64,000 nucleotides of DNA. Source: Glandiceps talaboti (Eukaryota; Hemichordata; Enteropneusta; Spengelidae). A program made the translations under genes and the position numbers. This document shows positions 47,091 through 59,749 of the stretch, piece by piece (positions within the stretch are counted from its first letter, which is position 1; every line of letters starts with the position of its first letter). Below the pieces are notes generated by a model that did no database searches, was not told where the DNA came from, and worked only from the letters and a program-made list of their open reading frames with translations. Location of the stretch: NCBI RefSeq assembly GCF_964340395.1, contig NC_135563.1:23243809-23307808 (forward strand), written 5' to 3'.

Positions 47091-49630
47091 GTAAGTATGA
47101 ACATAAGTGTATGCAGTACGACAAACAATTGGAACTCGAACTTAAATATCTCGATATGTACGATCGTCTGAAATGCGATGTAATGTGTCTCCACGGGGGT
47201 GCCACAGTCAAGCCTCTGGCATATCAGATTCTATATTATTCTTTTTCTCGATTTCGTATTTTGTTATTTTTGTTTAGCACGATCTTTGTAATGAATTGTT
47301 CACCAATATTTCAGTTACTTCCCAATATTACAGAGATGTACGATTTGGTGACAACTGTGTGATCCATTATTCTGTTTCATGGTCAAAGATTAGATAGGAG
47401 TATAAACTAGGTGTACACACCTATAAACTCATTGAAAACAAATACTGTATCTACTCACGATAATTAAAAGTTCTGCTTGCAGCTTGAGTAAGTCAGCAGA
47501 AATCATGTCCTGTACAGTGTTTTCAAACCTGAGCAGGACACTTAGTGCATGAACACAATAACCCAAATAGGCATCGAAGCGAAAATGGGACTTTTGAGAT
47601 CATTTTGGGAGACTAAGTTTTGAAAGGATGTGGGTGATTGGGAAATTGTAGATGTTTGAGAAATTGATGAAAAAAAAAAGGTACATCACACATACTAAGT
47701 ATGTGCACCACAGTTGATAATGTAGGACATAGTATACTAATCAGTGTATTTGCAATTAGTATGGATGTGACATTAATTTATGTATTAGCTACACCATGAC
47801 ATGCACTTTTCCCATTGTCCAATTCCTTTGTATCCTGTTCAAATGATTGCCTATGGAAAACATTTTTTGTTTTCCCCTCTTTGTCCAGATAGACATTTTC
47901 AAATTAACATACACTAGGTAAGAAGACCTTTCTGCTTAGACATCAACAATGACTTTCTAACTATTTTTTTTTAAAAGGAAAGTCAGGCTTTTTGGTCATG
48001 ATGAAACCTTTCACTTTTACAGTTTTGGTGCCTTGGAAAGCTGTAACAATGCATTCTCATGAGCTTAGCCAGTGGACAAATATCTTTTTTGACCTGACCT
48101 AGAGACAAAATGACATGTCTTTATATAAACACAAGCAATATAAATCATCTTATAAACAGTGCTATGTCAATATATATAAGTACATAAGTCTGAATGTATG
48201 GGTTTGCATAATGTAAACATTATTAGCAATGAATGATCATCATTCCTGTAGCCAGCATCTTGACACTTACAGTTTGGTAAATCAATAGAAGAAATCACCT
48301 GTTGATTCCTCCTCCCCCCTCCCCCCTCCCCCCTCCCCCCCCCCATACACACATCACATTGTAGATGCCATGTCTTAATTTCATCTGTGCTCAGTCAACC
48401 CAAAGTTTTTGGCTGTACTTGAAAGATAGCCACACATTCACATACATATTTATCTAGGAGGTATAACTGACATATCTTAATGTAAATATTGAAGTATGAT
48501 GATTTATGGCAGGGTTCTACTCAATCTTGTTAAAATATTATGTGTTCAAGCCAAAGGGTAACATTCAAAGTTTTAGTTCATGGTATCAGCTAGACTAGCT
48601 GTAAGATATGTCATGACATTCTGCCCTCACCAGCCTCCTCTCACCATACATACATGGGAGGGGTCGTCTGATGTGTGACCCCGTCACGGCCGTACGTACC
48701 TTACATACTAGGTATCAGCATAAACTAATACATTCCTGCATCAAAGAGGTGTTTTCACATATTGAAGTCAGTGTCCCTATATGTAATATTCACACAAGTC
48801 AGTGTCCTAATAGTTGTAACATTCACTGATACAATGTACAGTTGATGAAATCTGGCAACCTGAACATTATAGCCATGCTGACATGAATAGATGGAAGTAT
48901 TAATGTTGAAATGTTTGATAACATACATTCTTCATAATGTGACCTCAAAGTTAAAGGATGTCTATTGTTTTAGTAAATATTAGGAAATCGGGATTTAATT
49001 GATTTGTGTTACTTGCTTGAATGACTCAGTTTTCAGTTTGGTTTGGTTTGAGTACACAAAGAGAATGGTCAAAACTGACACCAAATCCCTGCAGTTGTAT
49101 TGAATTTAATGTTTACAGCAGAAAATTATGAATTTCATAATATATTATAGCTTCTTTATTGAGGTCACTGAGAAGCAGAGCAGGGGTAAAATCTATATTT
49201 TTAATATATACATATAATGACATTAAACATGTGATACATGGTATATTGATGGAGGTTATGGATTAATACCATAAACCCAATACAACAGCTGGAGCCCTAA
49301 AGGCCTTTCATCCTTTTGTGCATGATGCAGTAGCTGCCTAGTGCATCTATTCTGTACTTCTTACACGGTTTGTAAATGACAATTGTCCTGGAAAATGATA
49401 ATGGTCCTGGTACTATAGAAATAAATGATTCACAGTTATTTTGAAGCCCTTCAGTTGCAGGATGAAAAAGATTACGAGGTCGTTGGATTTATCAACAAAC
49501 TTATTACATTACATGTTGACAAATGGACTTTTAACAATTAAGTCAAAGACTGCAGTACTTATAATTAGTACGCACTCTCTCTCTCTCTCTCTATCTATCT
49601 CTCTCTCTGTCTCTCTCGCTCGCTCGTTCT

Positions 49631-49687
<57 letters not shown>

Positions 49688-52600
49688 ACACATTTCATTC
49701 TGGGTTTAGATAAGACCATGGCATCATGTAATACTAATAGCAAATTTATTTTTTTTGTTACCGTAGCCTCTGTCAGAATAGATACTTTAGATTTGTATTG
49801 AATATTTACATTTACATCAAAGTTTCTGAACTTAAATTTCCTAGTACCCTAATAATGTTTTATAGGAAGTGTATATTTAACTAAATTGTACCTCCAGGTA
49901 AGGAGTATGTTATCTTCAAGTGTATGCCAAGAACATTGTACATGTGTTTCAAATTTTTAAGATTTCTTGGTAGAAAGGAAGTGATTTGATTTTTCTATCA
50001 GAAAAAAAAAGATACTGTAACAGGTTTCTAAATGAGCTACGGTGTTCTCAGAAAGTGAGGGTTAAAGCTCAATAATCTACAGTGAAACCTGATTACTCTT
50101 GTATGAAGTGTGTTCTTTGTTTTAGCTCGATGTTGGCTAAGGTTCCCCAAATACGGGTGTATGACCATGTGACAGTCATGTGACAGTCAAGTGTTAGCCC
50201 ATAGACTTAGCTATCAGGCTATTTGCTGAGCCAGATAGTCAATTAAGGCTCTTAGTCTGGGCTGGTCAAGGGTCTGTGAAGTCAGACTGATCCAGTATAG
50301 ATTTGGTTCAACAGCCCCATCCTTCTTGGAGCATAATAATCATCATTACCCCAGATATCTATTGTCTCTTTTCCCTGAAGTAGAGATGTCATCAGTCATT
50401 GTCTGTTGAAGGATTTTGTGATTCCAGTGATTGCAATATCTGAAAAACAAATAAACAAAAACAAAAACAAAAACAATGATAAAAACAAATATCAGTTTAC
50501 TGTATTACGACATTGGGACCAGCTCTTGAATAACATGTTCAGTACTCTTATCCAGGATGGGAATTTTAGATATATTCCAAAAACAAAATTTTACTGAAAA
50601 CACTAATTTACTAAAATTTAAAAATAATTACGATAATATTCCAAAATTAATGATAAAGTTTGCAATAGTTGACCATTAAAAATTCAACATTGTCATCATT
50701 AATGTACAATTAAAAGTTGCAGAGTACTTGCAGTAACACGTATAACTATTTGGTGGCGTGACTAGATAGGACGGACACCCCCTGACTTTCTATTGTAGCC
50801 ATTACTCAGCACAAACCATCTGTGTAGAAAAACTTGCACTTTCAAACAGTATATTTAACTTATAATAGAAATAGAAACAGCGGCTAGAATAAAGACAATG
50901 AATGCTTTGTTATTGCTTTGCAGTTATATATTCATATTATGTGTTTAGTTAGGCCTAGGCTATAGTAACAATATATTTTGTTTGTTGTTCACGCAAGGTT
51001 GAGACTGGCACAGATTCCAAATTTCTCCAGATATAACATGTTGCACCTATACAGTAATTCTATAGGGCATTCACAACACAGCTCTAGCTCTAGATGAAAC
51101 AGATCTGGGCTCCAGCCTCTTCTGGTCACTATATATTACCCTACCCATGATAGCCATTAGACTTTGGCACTGCTACAAAATGTAGTTCAAAACAGAACCT
51201 GATGTACAATATGGAGCGGGAGGTAATGACCTTGTAAAGCTGCTGGGGTTGAACAAAATAACAGAATACATTAGCGGGAAAAATGAGGCATTTATCCAAA
51301 CTATTGTTACCGTCGTCTGTACTAGTATTAGTTCAAAGAGAATCAAAACAAAACTATTTGAATGCAAGTATATTGTGAAAGACATAGATTTTTGTGACTG
51401 TCTGTTAGTCTTTTGGGATACTGGTATGTTAAAGTTAAACTGGTGTATATTACAGCTTGCTCTACAGGGTATAGGAATTTCAGTCAAACCAAAAGTAAGG
51501 TCAAAATGAATTCTGTACACTTGATGTGGTAGATGTACGTGTATAAGTTTTCAATTTTGTTTTCTATAAAAGTCGGTCAGCTACAATTTTTGTGAGATTT
51601 CAATGGACAGCATGTACGACATATTTGTTACTCCATTCTATTATGCATTCATGATATGCTAAATTGAAGGTTGAATCGGCAGGTCTTAGTGGTTCAATGT
51701 GTGAACTATCATTTGAAAAATTGATGTCTTTGTAGTGCCTGATTCATGTATTTTTCAACGATACCTTTAACTTTTATCATTGTCCAAATATTACACAGAA
51801 TTCTGTTGACCTAAGATTTCACCACCTTGATAACAACTAAAAGTTTACCAATTCGCTTAAAATGACCAACACATAGCTCAAAAAGTTCCAGTAATGTAGA
51901 CAATGTGAATGTAACCTTGCTGCACTAAGGATTCACATGGTCCATCAACATTCCACAAATCTTACTACAACTGTGTAGTTTCTATGGCAACCAGTTAGAA
52001 CAACCTACTAGGTCATCAAGTACAGATGAATTAACATAAAGACATTAATTCTTGGACTAGTTGTTTGAATAGTTCATCTCAATTATTGATATTTTATAGT
52101 AAATCAACTGACATATTTATGGTATTTTGTGATTGATGATAGTAAAACAAGGAAGAGCATATAATTTCTCAATGTAGAGATTAGCTGTGAAGTTTGCCCA
52201 TCCACTATACCCCTTAGGGTACTCTTATCATTGCAACATGAAAACTGTGTATTGAATCAGTCTTTAGTGTGAAAAGCTTATATATGAAGATGTTCATTCA
52301 CAGTTATCATAAACAATCTTTACATTTGAATTTCAAGTTATCAAACAGTATGTGTGACTGCCAAGTTACAGAATGAAATTCAGAAACTATTTTCTAAGTA
52401 TTAAACCTTATTTTGTTACTAGTATTTTGTTATTTTGATAACTATTATAACTCTAGAGTATATATTTACTAGTTTGTTTTAATACCAAACACTTATTGCA
52501 GAAAATCCAATGAAGAAATATAGTTTTCTTAACAGATGCAATAAAAGATTCTATTTTACTATTTTCTGTAAAATATATCACATTATCAAGGAAATCCCAG

Positions 52601-55600
52601 ACACTAAACACTTTGGTTTACTTTTTTAGGAGTGTTACAATATTCCCTACCACACCAGTTGGAACTGTTTTCTCTGCATGGAAATAATTAATTACAGTGA
52701 CTGGAAATATTCAAAGTGTTTTTGAACATAGATAGATACAGTCACAACAAACTTGAATTCTTGCTTCTTTCTCCTTATAGCGACGGGGATCTCAGTCAAG
52801 CTGGGTTCAAGTTGGAGGTCGATGGCTACAAAAAAGACAAACTTCTATTGACCAATTTGGGGTATTCTTTCTTTCTCTCTCATCTATGTGTTGCATAAAA
52901 TCATACTGTATCAAAATACAGAAAGTAAATAATCAACCATCACATATAATTGGGATATTGTAACGGAAATTCTCATTTATTTCATTGCAGGATGTCATTT
53001 CTTGTACATTTATTTGAAATAAGCATACCTTGTAATCCATTCAACAGACATTTCCACTGTGATAGATTATTTCATATTTATCAGTCATGTATTCAGAATG
53101 TTACCACAATAAATAAAAATACATGTAGTTATTAAGATCAGTAAAATCTACCCCAGTCCTTTAACCAGAATCCCCACCATAATTGTATGTGATATGGGAA
53201 AATTGTAAGAAATTTACAATTTCCTCTTCACAGGTGTTATCAGGGTTCTAAAATGTTGGTAAAAAATAATTCTGCAGAAAAGGTGGCATATAAGGCTAGG
53301 TGCCAGATTTAACTATAAGTTGTCCTATAACATATACTATCAGTTCATCTTCCTAAATTCAGTGACCTAGTTAGTTTACCTTGTCAATTCACCTTAATTA
53401 TTCTGGTATTTACAGAATCTGATAAATTTTTTATCAACTGTACATCATGTTCTGTATTAACCACATAAATTTGTGTTGTGTTATCTATTGATTTAGTCCA
53501 ACTAAAACTGCCAATGCTGTGAGGAAGTAACCACTAAGAGTCAAGTTCAACTTTTTTGGAAAATGAAAATCACCGACTTTACACGATTTACATAACATTT
53601 TGACCTACTCTGAACACTGACTTGACCAGCTGGTGGCCCATGCGAGTGAATTTTTCCCCTAAATGAAATTGATTATGCTGACCACTGAGTTGACCTGATT
53701 AGGGTTAAAGTTACCTGGCAAATATAAATAAAATGAACTTTGTATCTTTGAGCATTTGTAGCATAGATACCTTGTCATGAAGATTTCATAGTTATCACTG
53801 TTTCAGCCATAAATTCCATTCCAAGTTTTGGCACGTAGTAATCATTCTCTACAAATTAGTTACTCAAGTTTTTGTGTTTGGACTGTTCTGATGACTGAAG
53901 TGCTGTGTAAATCTAGGCTGTCAACATTTTGTTAAAATAGAAAGAGTTTTATTTAATATTGAATGATACTCACCACATTGATTAATATTCAAATAATTGT
54001 AAAGCTGCAATATCTGTAAACTGGAGTATTTTTGAGAAAAAGGGTTGTAACAAGTAACTGGAGACATATTTGACCTACTCTTGAGGGATGTTAAAATGGT
54101 ATAATATTCAAAAACGTGGTCAGATTTTGACTCGGTGACATAAAAATGATCAAATTCTAAAAATATTGTTTCATGACACATTGAAAAGTTTGTTACCAAT
54201 TTTAAATATTTTCAGATATAATATGTGCTCTTACAAGATTTCAAAAATATTTGATAACCACTATAATCAGCTGGGATTTATCAGAATAGAAATGTGTCTA
54301 CTCAAGTTGTAGTCTGTTTTCAGTAACCTTTCTTGATTACACTGGTCAAAACAATCTGATTGGCTGTCGAGAGTTTGATAGACACTTCATTAACATAATT
54401 CTGACTCTCCTAACAACCAATGAGATAGTGGGAAAATATGGTATGTTTGACACTCCAAAACAGCAGTGATATGTTGGCAATAAAATAGCACATTCTGAGT
54501 TCTACAGCATGCCCAGATGTAATAAAACACAAGATTTAAACAGACTAGAATGTACAAATTATCTGGCATGTCATCGCCTTCCTCTTAAAAATCAAATCTA
54601 GATAGTGAAGTTGTCTTTAGCCCAGCCTTTCTAATACCTAAATAGTAGTCATTTCAAGTGATATCTGATATGTGTTTGGACATGTACACTATGACATTGT
54701 GTTGGTATAAATTTATTTATTTGAAAACTCATATGAGTACAATACCTGTCCATCAAGCAGTTGATATAAATAACAGCACATCAAGTGACAGAGAATATAT
54801 CATGTGTACACACGTTAACAAACACAAATGTACACACTGTCACAAGCTGGAATTTCTCTGCCAGCTTAATGATTTATTGGGTTTCTATTACATTTATTTT
54901 TAGGTAGAGCCTAGGTAGATACATATAAAACCATTGTTTAATGTAAGACATGCCCGTTAATATAATATACTTAGTGAAAACATGTATTGCAGTACATCAA
55001 AAATAAATGTCAGCATTTTTCACTTCAATATTCAAATGACATCACGTTTATGATTTACATCATATTCTCAGTAAATACATTTGGTGTAAATAAAAAATAA
55101 GGAGAATTAAAAGATGTGTTTTATCATTGGTTATAGAGTGAAACGTACTCATGTCAAAGGTCATTACACTTGAGTGTCAAAGGTCATTGTAGCTAAAGCC
55201 AAAGGTCATTACAGTTAAAGAGCAAATATCCAACAGAGTGTCATTGTTGCCAAATGTCAAAGGTCATCGCTAAATGTCAAATGTCATTGCAACTGAGTGT
55301 CAGAGGTCATTGCAGATTAATGTCAAATTAATTGAAATCAATGTCAAAGGTCATCTTCCATTGGGCTGCTCATGGACACAGGTGTAAACTTTAACAATTA
55401 CAAGTTGACAAACTATTATTTTCTACCATTTCTATAGGTGGAGTCTGTGTTGAACTCAATGCACTTGACACTTGAACAGTTGAAAGATGTTCAGGGACGT
55501 ATGCATGATAACATGATGAAAGGACTAGGTAAAGCTAGCAATCCTGTAGCTGCTGTCAAAATGTACCCAACCTATGTCAGATCAACTCCTGATGGCACAG

Positions 55601-58600
55601 GTAAAGTATCTATTGCACTATTTGCCACTAGAGGGTGTGGTGTATATGAAAGGTCTATTGACATGCTTTCGTGCTATCCTATAAGTTTTCAGCACTTATG
55701 CTCTACTTTGCTACTAGAGGGTGTGTTTTATATGACAGGTCTATTGACATGCTTTCGTGCTATCCTATAAGTTTTCAGCACTTATGCTCTACTTTGCTAC
55801 TAGAGGGTGTGTTTTATATGACAGGTCTATTGACATGCTTTCGTGCTATCCTATAAGTTTTCAGCACTTATGCTCTACTTTGCCACTAGAGGGTGTGTTT
55901 AACATGAAAGGTCTATTTTACAGGTTAGTGATATCTTTCTCACTATTTTCTTAATTGCAGAAAAGGGAGATTTCTTGGCCTTGGATCTTGGTGGTAGTAA
56001 TTTCCGAGTCCTGTACATTAAAATAGAAGGTGCTGGCAAAGTTCAACAACAGAGTGAAATTTACAAGCTAACCAAGGAATTGATGGAAGGTACTGGACAA
56101 CATGTAAGTTACTATATTTAAATGTTTCATTTCCAGTTTTCTCCTAACTAAATCCATGTGGTGTTGGACAGTGATCTAGATTTTCATATTGCCGAAAATG
56201 TTCTGTTGTGAAAAATATAGTAAGGTCCCAACAAGAACATCAAAATTATATTCATGGTATTTTCAAAATCCATGGCAGATATTGATATTTATGTAGAAAA
56301 ATAATTGTCTGGCAGACCTATTGAAAATTTGATCCAGAACAAAAAATGCTCCTATATAGTATGTTTTCCCCTTATGGCTCCACTGATGTCATACTGATGA
56401 TGTCATACTGATGATGTCATACTGATGATGTCATACTGATGATGTCATACTGATGTCATACTGATGATGTCATACTGATGATGTCATACTGATGATGTCA
56501 TACTGATCAAAGACTGTGGAATTCGTATTCAAATTCAGGAACCTAACTTGCAGTAAATCTATTTTCTTGTTTTCAGTTGTTTGACTACATTGCAGAATGC
56601 CTGGCTAACTTTGTAAAAGATCGCAACCTGACTGGCCAAAAGCTTCCTCTTGGATTTACTTTCTCATTTCCATGCAAACAACAAGGTTTAGCTTCAGGTA
56701 AAACATTGTCAGTATGTGAATTCATCAAACACAATTTCTCTTGAGTCTTGAACAAAATATTTATTATTTCACAAATGATTGGACACGCTCAGCCAGAACA
56801 TAGAATACTGTATGTATAATTTTCTGATATTTTCATAATTTGACTGACAACAAAGTCTCAGAAATGTGAGAAAAATTTACAAATCAAGTTTCTAGCATTT
56901 GTATAAATATTTGATCTTAGAAATATTCACTCAGCAATTTATTCAAAAAGCAAAAAAAAAATGGAATTTCTTTTTATTATGAAATAACATTTGAATTCAT
57001 TGTACCAAAGTTTTCAGTGTTCTTGAATTTTAATAATATTTTGTATTCTGTGTACAGCAACTCTTACAACTTGGACTAAAGGCTTTACAGCATCTGGTGT
57101 AGTTGGTCAAGATGTGTGTCAGCTTCTCTATCAAGCCGTGGGAAGAAGAGGGGTAAGAATTCTCTTCCTTTTATTTGTTGACTAACTTCGCCGATGTTTT
57201 ATTTTATTCTCTTGTTCAAATGTTCTATTGTAACGTACAGATATTACTTTGCTTCATTCAGCTGAGGGAAAATTCAAATGAGTTAAGGGGCCTTTTTGCC
57301 TTGCGCCAAAGACAAGAAGTCAGTTTTGTCATAACAGTGATGAATCTCCCAGTCTATGAAGTTGATCACTTCTTGTACACATTGTATGACCCTTGACCTT
57401 ACATGATCATGTGACTTCCATCTGCAGGATGTAGATTTGGATGTGATAGCTGTGGTTAATGACACTACTGGTACATTGATGTCATGTGCACATGATAATC
57501 CTGATTGTATGGTCGGCCTTATTCTTGGTAAGCTTAACTCTGAACTTTTCATACCTCTTGTACCAAAGTAAACATTTTGTTCCATACACAAAATGAAAAC
57601 TGTTACCCAAAATTTTTGATAGCATATTTGTCAACAGTTTTGTTTACTTTGATTCAGTGATTTATTGACACATAAATTTTCATTTTAAGATATTCAAATC
57701 AATAATTCATGTAGTAATTTTCTGTGTGGCCTATACTAGTTTTGGTTCTTGTATGATAAAAATTGTGACCTGATGCTTCGTCAAGGTGCTACTTTTGATA
57801 TAGCAATTGGAATATGGTTACTATGGTTACCTCAACTTCACTGTATTCATTATGAAATCTACTTCCAAAAAAAGTAATTTTTTGTTGTACAACATTATTC
57901 ATGTCTGTTTAACACTATTGAGGGCGCTAAACAATTTGCTGTAACCAAGGCATTTTATCACATACTAGGTACTGGTACCAATGCATGTTATGTTGAACAG
58001 CTAGAAAATGTGGAATTATGGGATAGCGATACCAATGACCCTAAGCAGGTATTGATAAACATGGAATGGGGTGCATTTGGAGATGATGGCACTCTGAATG
58101 ATATTAGAACTGAATATGATGAAACAATGGATCAAAACTCTTTTAATGTAGGAAAACAAAAGTAAGTTAGATATTCTTTATATAGTAAAAAATGTGATCA
58201 CTTTTTAGCCCTTGGTGGCACTGTCAAAGGGAATTTGATACCAGTGGTATGCTTCATTTCACACTCATATCTTTTCTATGCAGTCTGATTTTGTTTGGGC
58301 CCATAGCTACTTGAAAGAATTGATAATTTGCAAAGTACAATACGTGTACACAATGATAAAGTGATAAAAGATTTAACTTTTAGTAAAAAAATGCACTTCT
58401 GTTAACTTTTTTGAGCTGTGACTGTTTAAAAGACTTGTTAGTTTACAAAAGTGCAACACTTGTCAACCTGAAGGCAAAGTGATTAAAGATTTGAAATTTT
58501 TCAATATTTGTTATCATCATTCTTAGAAGCATTTTCTTTTAATGAAATAAATTCCATTGTTTTTCAGGTATGAAAAAATGATCTCTGGAATGTACCTTGG

Positions 58601-59749
58601 TGAACTTGTTCGAATCATTCTGCTCAAGTTAGCTGACAGTAACTTGGCATTTGGAGGAAAGACATCTGATCTTCTGAAGACACAATGGAAGTTTGAAACT
58701 GCCTATCTTTCACAAATAGAAGGGTAAGTCTGAATAATTTGACGAACAATATTGTACAAACTAAAAATGGCGGATTTCTTATTTTTCAAGTGGTTGGCAC
58801 TAAAAATCATGTGTAAGTTGAAAGGTCGTCTCTCTGATTCTTTGTTCATTTGGAGCAATTTTTTTTGTAAAAAGTAAAAAATCAGGATAAGAAATAGGAT
58901 ACAAAAAGATTAAACTTTAAGGTGATATTTTCCCTACCATTACTTGAAGTCGAAAGTTGAAAGTCTGCAAATTTTGTGTCAGTAATTAATTTTGGAGATG
59001 TAATTTTGCACTGTATTGAGCCTCATGTATCTATGCATTAATGTTGGATAAAACTTTTGTTTCTGCTGCGAAATAAGTGGAACGTCAGGTTTTCATAAGT
59101 TTTGATTAGAAAATCAAAGTGTCTAGTTCAGATAGTTATATTTTCCTTTGTTTTCTGTATGGTCAGTGTTATTGGTTTCTTCTGTCTTGTTAAGTTGATG
59201 TTAGTTTTCGCATTCACTTTTTCTTGCGAGACTTCACAATATTCACGATCTTGTTATTTTTATCTTGAATACATAAAAAAAAAGTTTAGGGTCAGCAGTG
59301 AAAAACTAGGTGGGGTTGGATAACTAAACAATTTTTTTACTCTGTCAAGATGAAATTAATTCGCGGCGTGCTACTTTTATGTTTATCTTAACAGAGATGA
59401 GAGTGCCGATTTATCAGTTTGTGCTCAAATTTTAAAAGACCTTGGATTAACAGCTAGTTCTCAGGACTGCGTTACTGTGAAGACTGTGTGTGAAGCTGTA
59501 TCTGGAAGAGCTGCCAAGCTGGCATCAGCTGGTATTGCTGCTGTCGCCTGCCAACTCAAACAAGCTGAGGTGACTGTAGGAGTGGATGGGTCCCTGTACA
59601 AGAAACATCCCAAATTCCATGACCGAATGACGGCAGCAATAAAACAGCTGGCACCTACAGTCAAGGTTAAGTTTATGCTCTCAGAAGATGGCAGTGGCAA
59701 AGGTGCTGCACTCGTTGCTGCTGTAGCAGTACGCATGGCAAAAAAATAA
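47079..59749 (+). CDS. HK: Hexokinase, single-domain (about 50 kDa)
   Basis: Cytosolic enzyme phosphorylating glucose and other hexoses with ATP, the first step of glycolysis. Exons: 47079-47090, 55438-55600, 55961-56103, 56577-56697, 57058-57152, 57428-57527, 57969-58161, 58568-58723, 59395-59749 (TAA). Phases agree throughout; 445 aa, the size of a one-lobe hexokinase or glucokinase rather than the 100-kDa duplicated vertebrate HK1-3. Motifs: [11 protein letters not shown] (phosphate loop, about 66-76), [11 protein letters not shown] with WTKGF (sugar-binding signature, about 132-156), VVNDTTGTL with catalytic base Asp about 190, [18 protein letters not shown] (glucose-binding Glu about 244), [26 protein letters not shown], and [11 protein letters not shown] for nucleotide binding. 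The N-terminus (MAET-VESV) lacks the hydrophobic mitochondrial-anchoring helix of HK1/HK2. Confidence 0.96.
48308..48344 (-). repeat. C-rich/G-rich tract, G-quadruplex candidate
   Basis: Five runs of six or more C separated by single T on plus, so the minus strand carries G-runs with one-base loops. In hexokinase intron 1, the G-rich strand is the template strand. Confidence 0.8.
49576..49690 (+). repeat. CT then CA dinucleotide microsatellites
   Basis: CT-rich run (49576-49625) followed by about 28 CA units to about 49690, in hexokinase intron 1. Confidence 0.93.
55158..55353 (+). repeat. Degenerate ~22-bp array carrying AGGTCA half-sites
   Basis: Six exact AGGTCA hexamers at 55158, 55181, 55203, 55261, 55304 and 55348, most within GTCAAAGGTCAT. 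Spacings of 23, 22, 58, 43 and 44 bp mostly fit multiples of about 22 bp, so this is a decayed minisatellite whose unit contains a nuclear-receptor half-site. It ends about 85 bp before hexokinase exon 2. Confidence 0.6.
55651..55908 (+). repeat. 86-bp tandem repeat, three copies
   Basis: Copies start at 55651, 55737 and 55823 (AGGTCTATTGACATGCTTTC) with a partial one at 55909, filling most of hexokinase intron 2. Each contains GCCACTAGAGGGTGTG or its variant. Confidence 0.92.
56383..56508 (+). repeat. 15-bp tandem repeat TGATGATGTCATACT
   Basis: About eight units, one shortened to 12 bp, in hexokinase intron 3. Confidence 0.9.
57387..57399 (-). promoter_or_regulatory. DR1-type nuclear receptor element
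   Basis: TGACCCTTGACCT on the plus strand, i.e. AGGTCA-A-GGGTCA on minus, in hexokinase intron 5 just before exon 6. It matches the direct-repeat-1 pattern used by RXR/HNF4-type receptors. Motif match only. Confidence 0.35.
59119..59328 (+). repeat. Dispersed repeat related to 28511-28752
   Basis: Same order of conserved words as the TIR element at 28421-28754 (GTGTCTAGTTCAG, TCTTGTTAAGTTGATG-like, GTTTAGGGT, AACTAGGTGGGG, AACTAAACAA) but the left terminus is decayed. In the last hexokinase intron. Confidence 0.7.

Larger units (their letters stand above)
47091..55437 (+). other. Hexokinase intron 1 (8.3 kb)
   Basis: No further coding exon recognised. It holds a C-rich tract of CCCCCCT repeats (48308-48344), a CT/CA dinucleotide block (49576-49690), short A-rich repeats near 50450-50480, and at its 3' end an array of AGGTCA half-sites (55158-55353). 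The short open frames inside show no recognisable protein family. Confidence 0.7.

Noticed and set aside
47111-47362. 83-codon frame just after the hexokinase first exon
   Set aside because: It lies in intron 1 downstream of a consensus donor, with no family resemblance.
55671-55954. Overlapping plus-strand frames [13 protein letters not shown]...
   Set aside because: 86-bp tandem repeat in hexokinase intron 2. The same peptide recurs in shifting frames.
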